This document shows positions 56,730-64,000 of a stretch of DNA of 64,000 nt, piece by piece. Origin of the DNA: Phaeoceros laevis. Lineage: Eukaryota; Anthocerotophyta; Anthocerotopsida; Notothyladales. The position numbers and the translations under genes are program-made. Position 1 is the first letter of the stretch. Every line of letters starts with the position of its first letter. The stretch is from positions 62,001 to 126,000 of the forward strand of contig JBNGIQ010009519.1 in NCBI GenBank assembly GCA_049999765.1, in the 5' to 3' direction. The notes beneath the pieces were generated by a model, which was given only the letters and a program-made list of their open reading frames with translations, had not been told where the DNA came from and did no database searches.

Positions 56730-58294
56730 ATGACGATCCAGTCGCTCACCACCGCGGGGGCGGAGGCAATCAAGATTGCCAAGTCCAGCATGTCCGGAGG
56801 CAACGCTGATGACAGCTACGCCAGAAATTCGCAGTCGCAGGCGTTAGTCTTCAATTTCTGCGAGCGCATTCTCTACACCGCATTCAGGGAGGTGAAGGAG
56901 CTGCCTGTTCCGGGGCCCGGAGTCCCGGCCCTGAGAGTGGCGGATCTGGGATGCGCCACCGGGGCTAACACGCTGAATGCTGTCAAGAGCATTTTGGATC
57001 TGGTGAGGAGCAGGTACGAGGTGGAGGAGACGGGGTTCCCGGAGGTGGAGGTCTTATTCTCCGACTTGCCTTCCAACGACTTCAACACGCTCTTCCAGCA
57101 ATTGCCGCCGCTGCAGAATGGGGGATCCGGTGTCTCGCTCAAGGATTTTCGGCGCAACGGGAACACGAGGATTTACTTCGCAGGAGGCGTTCCCGGTTCC
57201 TTCTTCAAGGAGAGGCTCTTTCCTTCCAAGAGCATGCACATCATCTCCTCTTTTTCGGCTCTCCATTGGCTGTCTGAGGTCAGTGCACAAGATTTCTAGT
57301 GTTCCGGGACTGTGCTACAAGATTGCTGGCACGCTCTGTGAAATTTTCTACAACACTCGAGCTAGAGAGGCGAGCTTTCAAGGTTTGAATGCGGAATTAC
57401 CGCACCTGGTTACAAGTTTCACTTCATGCATGCGCAGGTTCCGTCCACCGTCACAGACAAGGCATCCGAAGCTTACAACAAGAACCGCATCTGGTTTGAC
57501 GGAAGCAGCGGAGCGGTGCGGGAGATTGTCGCGCACCAGTCGGCCACCGATTTGAGGCAGTTCCTTCAGTTCAGAGCGGAGGAGCTTGTTCCAGGCGGCA
57601 TCTTGATTCTCATGTTCGGAGGAAGGCTGGAGAAAGGTGGTCCGAAGAACGGATGCAACCTCACGGACGGCATAGAGGAATTCCAGGGCCTCAACGAGGC
57701 CGGGGAATTGTTGCAGGAAAGCTTCCAGCAGCTTGTTGCTGAGGTGCGTGCATCGATTTTTTTTTCCCCAGCAAACGCAAGCTTGCCTGCTTACTTCGAT
57801 CCGAGGTCTACAATTTTCCAGGCTGCGTTCAGAGAGCAGCAGAACTTTGTGTTTACAGAGCAGTCTAACAAGTCTGACAAAAAATTAACTTTGGTATGCT
57901 GTGTGTCTGTTCTTGGCCATGGAAGCAGGGCGTGATTGAAGCAGATAAGCTGGATTCCTTCAACATCTCTGCCTACAGCAGAAGCCTGGCGGAGGTGAGG
58001 AAAGCTATCAAAGAGTCGGGACAATTCGACGTCCATCTGCTGGAAAATGTGGCCAAGGGAGACATCATCCCGGCAGAGGAGAAGGAGAAAATGTGGCCGA
58101 CTCCACAGGCATTCGGCAAGGCTTGGGCAAACAAAACCAGAAGTGTGACATCAGGACTTCTCCACAGCCACCTCGGCGCCGAGCTCTCCGAGCTTCTCTT
58201 CCAGCGGCTCGAGCTCAACGCTACCAACAGCTTTCACAAGTACAACAAAATCAGAATGTGTGCAATTTTGGCCATCCTCGTCCGACGAGCCTAA
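56730..58294 (+). CDS. SABATH-family carboxyl methyltransferase 2
   Basis: Three exons (56730-57278, 57438-57743, 57929-58294) give 406 residues, introns in phase 0 at the same places as in the other two copies. Motifs: DDSYARNSQSQALVF, VADLGCATGANTLNAVKSI, LFSDLPSNDFNTLFQQLPPL, GGVPGSFFKERLFPSKSMHI, ALHWLSE before intron 1, KASEAYNKNRIWFDGSSGAV and AEELVPGGILILMFGGRLEK after it, and AILAILVRRA at the end. The SAM motif has GATGANT against GASGRNT in SABATH 1. It shares the loop of SABATH 3 after the LPxNDFN motif (a charged stretch before YFAGGVPGSF or YYAGAVPGSF), so 2 and 3 are the closer pair. Substrate unknown. Confidence 0.93.
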
Positions 58295-60091
58295 CCACTG
58301 AACTCCCTTTCCCGGTTCCGATCCAAGGTTACAATCGTCTAGAGAATCTAGCTGAAAACAAGCTTAAGGTTCCCTGCTCTGCTTTAGTACTTGTTGACAT
58401 GGTGCAAACCACGTTACACAACCAGTTGGGAGCAGCAAGGGTGCCTCCTGGGAGTCTCTGGATAGAAGAATGTCCTCGATGTGTGTACTTTTTAGGTAGA
58501 GAACTTTGGCGAAGTTTTCCGCAAGGGAGTGACGGAGTGGGACTGTGGGTGCCACTCTGGAACAGGCAACTTATACAAAAAAAGGCTCTGGGTATGGGTG
58601 TCACACGATGAACACACCCTCCCCGAGTGTATGTACTATGATATGATGTGATGTATGAATTCTTCGTGAGTTCCACCGGGAAAACCTCCGCTTTTTGGTC
58701 TTCTTACCTCGGATCACCAAGCTGGCATATCCGTATTTCCGAAACCACCACTCGTAAACCTCTTGAGTGTTATGGTGGAGTATTATGGTATTATTCTGGT
58801 GCTGATCGATGTCAGGATGGAAGATGTACAGTGCGACGTGCCCCTGAACCATGACACCACCTCAGAGGCTGGATCCATGCACCCTACCTAGTCTCCGCAA
58901 AAAGCATCCATGAATAAGTGAGTGCAAGGCTGGATCCAGGCACCCCTCGTCTCCGCAAACAGCATCCATGAATAAGTGAGTGCAATCATGGAGTTGAGGT
59001 AACGGAGGTAACATGTTCCTCGTGGGTTTCCACCAAGAGACCGACTTGGACAGCGCAGCTACTGTAGATAGGTGCCTTTCACCTTGCTTAACTCGCATCC
59101 TGACACAGTCAGAAGGGTGACAATGCAGGGAGGGCCACAGACCGGCCGTTTCTTTTAGAACTAAGTTAGAACCCAACCCTAAAAAGGCGAACCGGCCGGA
59201 CTTCTTCCCTCGCTGCTCCGGACTGTGGCCCTGTGATTGGAGATCGCCGGATGCGGAAACGGGATCAATGCTGGCCTGGTTTTTCCGGATCACGTGTGTG
59301 ATGAGGGGCTGTTCACATAACATCATCAAGGTATAGTTGCGAACTATGCCGCACCATCCGCTGACCATCCGGGGCATAAAAGAAAGTGGAGAGGGTAGTA
59401 AACCGGGGTGTAGCGAATTTGTAAAAGGTTCACCCAGATCCCATTGTTGTCCGGGGCCGGGTCCCAAGTCCTTTTGTATGGGCTTGCACCGGGCAGCCCG
59501 TTAAAACCAGCCGGGGTTCTAAAACGAGCACCCTTGCGCAAGAACCGTGGAGGTCTTGTCGCACATGAATTGTGCGTCGCGGATGCCAACCAACGTTTTT
59601 TTTCGCGGTTGCCGTCCGCGATGAACATACTCTTAAAATACTCTGAATAATCTTAAAATGGGTAGCCGTAAAACAAGGCGACCCATCCGCAACCCCCTTG
59701 ATGAGAGTTACCGGCAGTGCGGTACTGTACGTACCTGCGGAGGGAAAATCCTGTTCCTGCGGCCCGAAAGTGCTTCATAAAGTTCCTTCCTTCCTTCGTT
59801 GAAGTTCCTTCCCAGCGCTGAATAAAGTTCCGCCCGTGTAAACCGGCAAGTGTACAGAGTACACGACTGGGCAAAAGAGAACAAGTCCTTCCATCCGTAT
59901 AGATTCTCTACTGTCATGTAGCAGTTGGTACTACAGTACTGTGGGTAGCCCGGGCTTGCTTGGGTAATTCCAAACTGCCGAAGTCCGTAATCGATCCGCA
60001 AAATCTAGCCTCCCAGTCCCAGCCACCCGACCTCTTCAGGACGTCTGCGTGAGCTACACCGAGGCACAATTTCCGACACCTCGAAGGAAGC
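58295..60091. other. Intergenic between SABATH 2 and 3
   Basis: Contains a 61-bp tandem duplication and a stretch from 59130 to 59640 rich in CCGG and CCGGCC strings, with AAAACCAGCCGGGG near 59508 that faintly recalls the MITE end at 31825. No gene recognised. Confidence 0.4.
58866..58987. repeat. Tandem duplication, 61-bp period
   Basis: Two copies of a unit starting AGGCTGGATCCA and ending CATCCATGAATAAGTGAGTG lie at 58866 and 58927, with a few substitutions and a small indel. Confidence 0.88.
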
Positions 60092-61493
60092 ATGACCGTG
60101 GATGGCGCTCACCTGCCTAATGCCGTTCCTGCCATGGGCTTTGCTATGTCCGGCGGGGAAGGGGAGGCAAGCTACGCCAAAAATTCGCAGTCGCAAGCTC
60201 AAGTGCTTGGGACCTGCCAGGCCGCAATCTTTGATGCAGTTCGTTCCGTGCCTCAGATCTCCGCGCTCGCTTCCGGATTGCCGGCCCTCCGAATAGCTGA
60301 CCTAGGCTGTGCGACGGGGAGGAACACTGTCACGGCTGTGAGCAACCTGCTGGACGTGCTGCGGCAGAGGTATGAGGAGGATTCAGTTGCAATGCCGGAG
60401 GTGGAAGTGCTCTTCTCGGACTTGCCGAGCAACGATTTCAACACGCTGTTCCGCCATCTGCCTGAAGTCAAGGCTGGGGACAACTGGAGCCTGGAAGAGC
60501 ACAGCGGCACGGACAGTCGAGCCTACTACGCGGGAGCGGTGCCAGGCTCATTCTTCAACAGGTTGTTTCCAAGCAGGAGTATGAGTGTCATCATGTCTTT
60601 CGCTGCTCTTCACTGGCTCTCTCAGGTGACTGACCTCCACCTCCTCTCAGGATGCATTCTTCTGAATCTCTCTGGCAGAGGTGAGTAGGTTGCCTCATCT
60701 GTGAGGGGAGTTCCCATAAAGGTTGATGATCTTCACTTTTCAATCCTAGGTTCCAGCAGCGATCCTTGACAAGAGCTCCCCTGCCTACAACAGTAACTAC
60801 ATCCACTTGGACGGTGCGAAGGCCGCCGTGCAGCAAGTGGCAGCCGCGCAAGCTGCATCCGATCTGAAAGCCTTTCTCAAGCACAGGGCCGCTGAATTAG
60901 TGTCTGGAGGCCTTCTGGTGTTGCTGTTTTCCGGGAGAGTGGAGCCTGATCCAGCTGCAGGAGATCCTGGGCATCCTGGTCTAGTCCAGAACGGCATTGT
61001 CCTCCTCCACAGCATGCAGAAGCTGGTGGCTCAAGTATGAGTCTTTCGACTCACCATTGCTTGGCACTGTGATACTGAATCCGGCGGGGTACTAATTAAC
61101 ACAATCCCTCTCCCTGGTTGCTGTTTTCAGGGCTTGCTGGAGGCAGAGAAACTGGATAGTTTCAACATTCCTTTATACTGTCGGAGTTTGGAGGAGGTGA
61201 AGAGTGCGATTCTGGAGTCACAAAATTTTGACATCCACTTGCTGAAGACGTATCAAGTGCCTGTTCTGGGCAGGCAGGAGGCAGACAGTCTAAGGGAAAA
61301 CCCCAAACTCTTTGGCAAGATGTTTGCCAACAAATCGGGAGCGGTTCTTAGGGACATGTTCGTGAGTCATCTAGGCGAGGAGACCTACCAGCTTCTCTTG
61401 GAACAGGTACAAGAACTGGCTGGAGCCAACCATGTCCAAATGATCAGTCAGATGACACTGGTTGCAAATGTGGCAGTCCTTTCCCGAAGATAG
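60092..61493 (+). CDS. SABATH-family carboxyl methyltransferase 3
   Basis: Three exons (60092-60625, 60750-61034, 61131-61493) give 393 residues with the same two phase-0 introns. Motifs: EASYAKNSQSQAQVLG, RIADLGCATGRNTVTAVSNL, LFSDLPSNDFNTLFRHLPEV, YYAGAVPGSFFNRLFPSRSM, AALHWLSQ before intron 1, KSSPAYNSNYIHLDGAKAAV and AAELVSGGLLVLLFSGR after it, and VANVAVLSRR at the end. AAELVSGG replaces the more usual EELVPGG. The first exon also has a longer hydrophilic loop (NWSLEEHSGTDSRA) before YYAGAVPGSF. Three paralogues in a row point to local duplication; intervening unrelated genes show that it is not recent in the simple tandem sense. Confidence 0.93.
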
Positions 61494-62085
61494 CTTTTCC
61501 CTCTCCGGCAGTGCTGCTTATCTACTAGGTCTGCTTGCGCTACATATGTGGCGACAGTCTCAACATGTCAATGGACATGTCTGGCAGCAGAGCACAAGAA
61601 CTCCTAGAGAAAAAGGCAGAGCTGTCCCTGAAACAGTTAGTGAGACTTGCAAGCAGTTTGCCGAACGATGTTTAAACAGCTGGGCTCGTTCACAACTGCT
61701 CACATCTCCCCCTGAACACTGTCCTGCAGCACAGACCTTCATGGGAGAGACATGAGCTTAATCTACCTAATCCTATGTCCAGTCAGGCATCGATCTAACA
61801 TCAACGCAAGCAAATGTAAACCATGCAGACTTCCGGGGCACACAACAGGCAAACCATCTGGTGTGCAGACGACACATACTAATTAGCGACTTCAGAACAA
61901 GGTTATTCTTTCGGCTTAGTTCACGTACAACCACATCGGGGAAATCTGCAATTGCATCCAGTTCAGCAATCTGATTTTGTTTGAAGTACAGAGACTGATT
62001 TTTCTGTCGTGGATTCATTTTTTCACAACTTCGCTTGCCAGAAAATATCAATTCCAGCATTCTACAGAACTCCAGCCTTGACAAA
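61494..62085. other. Intergenic between converging genes
   Basis: 3' flank of SABATH 3 and of the nuclease gene. From about 61965 on, the sequence is the downstream end of the unit duplicated at 62450-62570. Confidence 0.5.
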
Positions 62086-62860
62086 CTATCTGATTATTAC
62101 AGGCGTCCGGTCCTGACCGAGCTGCCCAGACTGCGTTACGTCTGTCCAGACAAATTCGCACAAAAGCGGCAGATGATCCGAGGGCATCGAGCTTGAAGGT
62201 AGCGCATCCGGGCCTATGTCCGTTTCACTCGGTAGCACCAGCCGTGGAGTTGGCAAACACCATAACCATACTACTACTACCACTACACCAGCCGTCTACT
62301 GGGTTGCAGCTTCCCAGTAGAAGGATACCAGATGTAGTCAATAGTTTCCTTTTTCTCTCCGGCTGACCTGCCATTCAAGGGACGGTATAAGCAGGGTAAG
62401 GAAGCACCAACCCTTGACCACAGTATGGCCTATTGGTCTAGTCTGTAGTTCAGAATCTGATTTTGATTGATGTACAGACACTGATTTTTTTGTCGTGGAT
62501 TCATTTTTTTCACAACTTTGCTTGCCAGCAAATATCAATGCCAACATTCTACAGAACTCCAGCTTTGATAAACTATCTGATTATTACAGGCGTCCGGTCC
62601 TGACCGAGCTGTCCAGACTGCGTTACGTCTGTCCAGACAAATTCGCACAAAAGCGGCAGATGATCCGAGGGCATCGAGCTTGAAGGTAGCGCATCCGGGC
62701 CTATGTCCGTTTCACTCGGTAGCACCAGCCGTCTACTGGGTTGCAGCTTCCCAGTAGAAGGATACCAGATGTAGTCAATAGTTTCCTTCTTCTCTCCGGC
62801 TGACCTGCCATTCAAGGGACGGTATGAGTACCCACGTTACGGGTAAGGAAGCACCAACCC
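61960..62860. repeat. Segmental tandem duplication (about 440-490 bp period)
   Basis: The block around the last exon of the nuclease gene and its 3' flank occurs twice. AGGCGTCCGGTCCTGACCGA lies at 62101 and at 62588 (487 bp apart), and CTACTGGGTTGCAGCTTCCC at about 62296 and 62733 (437 bp apart); the difference is the 50-bp insertion in the left copy. The flanking strings GATTTTTCTGTCGTGGATTC and GATTTTTTTGTCGTGGATTC mark the downstream part. Confidence 0.9.
62086..62367 (-). pseudogene. Damaged duplicate of the last exon of the CCR4-like gene
   Basis: The stretch repeats the terminal exon (acceptor-equivalent at 62367, stop at 62086) with few substitutions, but has a 50-bp insertion after RRLV, made of a GTAGTAGTA-rich sequence and closed by a repeat of CGGCTGGT. 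The insertion brings an immediate in-frame stop. The SDHLPLLCEF motif lies beyond the stop, so a transcript spliced to this exon would lack the catalytic end. Confidence 0.85.
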
Positions 62861-63952
62861 TTGACCACGAAGCCGTTCAAGCGTACCGAAACTTCCAAGT
62901 GGTAAACGGGGGTTCAGAGCTTGCATCCCCATGCAACAACCCCTCTCCCGAGCATTGTACAACGGTTGACTGTCCGATGACGGTATGGTGGTCATACAAA
63001 ACTGGAGCTGCGAACGCACTCCGAAGCTGGAGACTGTGCTCATGAACGAGCTTGTATACATCCGACGTTGGAGGGGCGTTGAAGTCCCCACATATGATAG
63101 TATCAGTCTGCCCGCCTTTGTGCCTCAGGTCGGAAAGTCTCTGCAGGCATGGAATGCATGAGGGCCAGATGAACCTTCCAGCCAACAGGGAAGCTGGACA
63201 TAAAGAGCTACCAACCTGCAAGAGCTGCTCAGCCTGTAGCAATCTCCGCTTCTCATTGTGAACTCCAGTTCTGGCCTGATGAAAGTTACTACACCGGATA
63301 AGGATAGCAGACACCACAGCCTAAAGGTTAAAGCTCTGCACTTCCCAGCACACAGCGACTCAAACAGCCCCTTGACTTGCACACAGTTGAAGCTGCTGAC
63401 TGAACAATCGGCAGGGACCTTGAGGTGTGTGGTTGCAACGGTCAAGTGTTGTTGAGCTTCCAAGTCTTCCAGCTGACATATGATACCGCCCTGAAGAATA
63501 CAAACAAGGGCACTGAAACAACTGAAGCAGCCTGGGCACTCACAACAGAGAGAGCTACCGAGAAGAGGAAACCTTACCTGATTCTGTGCGGACCCAGATC
63601 TGTTGCGGAACCTAAAACAATCCTGCTCTGCTAACAGAACAAGTACAGCTAAATGCTCCACTGCTCACAGGACAACAAACAGACAACAGAGGACACGCCG
63701 GGACTGACCTACAAGGCGAAACCGAGCAGCTTGGAAGAAAATTGCACAACCATCAGGGGGGCCGCCGTATTCCTGCACACGAAGGATGCGGACCTTGAGG
63801 ACGACAATGCTACCAATCTGATTATGCAGTTAGCTCTTCAAGCACGACAAGATTGTTCCTAGCTGTCAATTTTTTTTGTGCGTTGGCGGACTCACACATG
63901 CAGGAGAAGCAGGTTTCTCGTTGAAAACGCCTGAATATCCATGCTGCTGCAG
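62573..63952 (-). CDS. CCR4/nocturnin-like exonuclease (EEP family), 5' end beyond the window
   Basis: Seven exons on the minus strand (63952-63896, 63772-63709, 63660-63578, 63490-63377, 63275-63216, 63140-62887, 62804-62573) join in frame; the N-terminal part lies beyond 64000. Family landmarks in order: LQQHGYSGVFNEKPA, PDGCAIFFQAARFRLV, HLTVATTHLKVPAD, LLQAEQLLQ, TIICGDFNAPPTSDVYK (metal-binding GDFN), SEPPFTTWKFR, TIDYIWYP and SMPSDHLPLLCEF (catalytic SDH). This is the endonuclease/exonuclease/phosphatase fold of CCR4, nocturnin and Angel-type proteins, which degrade poly(A) or trim RNA 3' ends or act on NADP(H). No leucine-rich repeat is visible in this part. The closing residues (SGQLGQDRTPVIIR) extend beyond the usual end. 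A damaged second copy of the last exon lies immediately downstream. Confidence 0.9.
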
Positions 63953-64000
63953 CTGTGGGAGGAAGAAATCATCTGCTCATACACCCAAGATACAAAACTT

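Noticed and set aside
59130-59640. Second copy of the 31315-31825 MITE
   Set aside because: CCGG-rich composition and an AAAACCAGCC string are similar, but no pair of TIRs or target duplication could be found.

Overview
The window is nuclear DNA of a green plant (streptophyte lineage). Evidence: spliced genes with short GT-AG introns (about 65-470 nt, plus two apparent GC-AG introns), a plastid NusG-like protein, an EH protein of the plant TPLATE-complex type, SABATH methyltransferases, an F-box/PP2 protein and a plant LOG2-like RING ligase. The compact introns and roughly balanced base composition would suit a bryophyte, lycophyte or related small-genome plant, but the species cannot be fixed from sequence alone. 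Five runs of N (8806-9205, 31498-31597, 35834-35933, 41082-41181, 43674-43683) mark assembly gaps.

Left part (1-31 kb). A very acidic, twice-repetitive protein of unknown function runs off the left edge on the minus strand and shares an upstream region with a divergent plastid NusG/pTAC13-like gene. Then come a gap-broken GT61 glycosyltransferase (-), an AT-rich block of tandem repeats, a PPR-like scrap, a NAA60-type N-acetyltransferase (-), a plastid-targeted AsmA/TamB-like protein (+, complete 574-residue model), an EH-domain endocytic adaptor (+), the U5 snRNP 40 kDa WD40 protein (-), a myristoylated RING E3 ligase of the LOG2/LUL type (-) and an intronless GT61 glycosyltransferase (+).

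Middle (31-46 kb). A repeat-rich stretch holds a PIF/Harbinger-like MITE with TIRs and a TAA duplication, and a decayed hAT transposase that carries a scrap of Ty3/gypsy reverse transcriptase. After it lie a PC-esterase/TBL-like gene (-), a twin-CX9C (CHCHD2/MIX17-like) gene (-) and an AFG1-like mitochondrial ATPase (+), with one 100-N gap inside an AFG1 exon. About 3 kb after AFG1 is unassigned.

Right part (46-64 kb). Three SABATH methyltransferases, all (+) and all with the same two phase-0 introns, are spread over 15 kb. Between the first two lie a broken intronless protein kinase with internal duplications and an F-box/PP2 gene whose 5' end is tandemly duplicated. The right edge cuts a CCR4/nocturnin-like nuclease gene (-) whose last exon is duplicated downstream in a damaged copy. 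A recurring theme is short tandem duplication (34 bp to about 490 bp) at gene ends. The genes are otherwise unrelated housekeeping and accessory functions; I see no operon-like or cluster logic except the SABATH family expansion.
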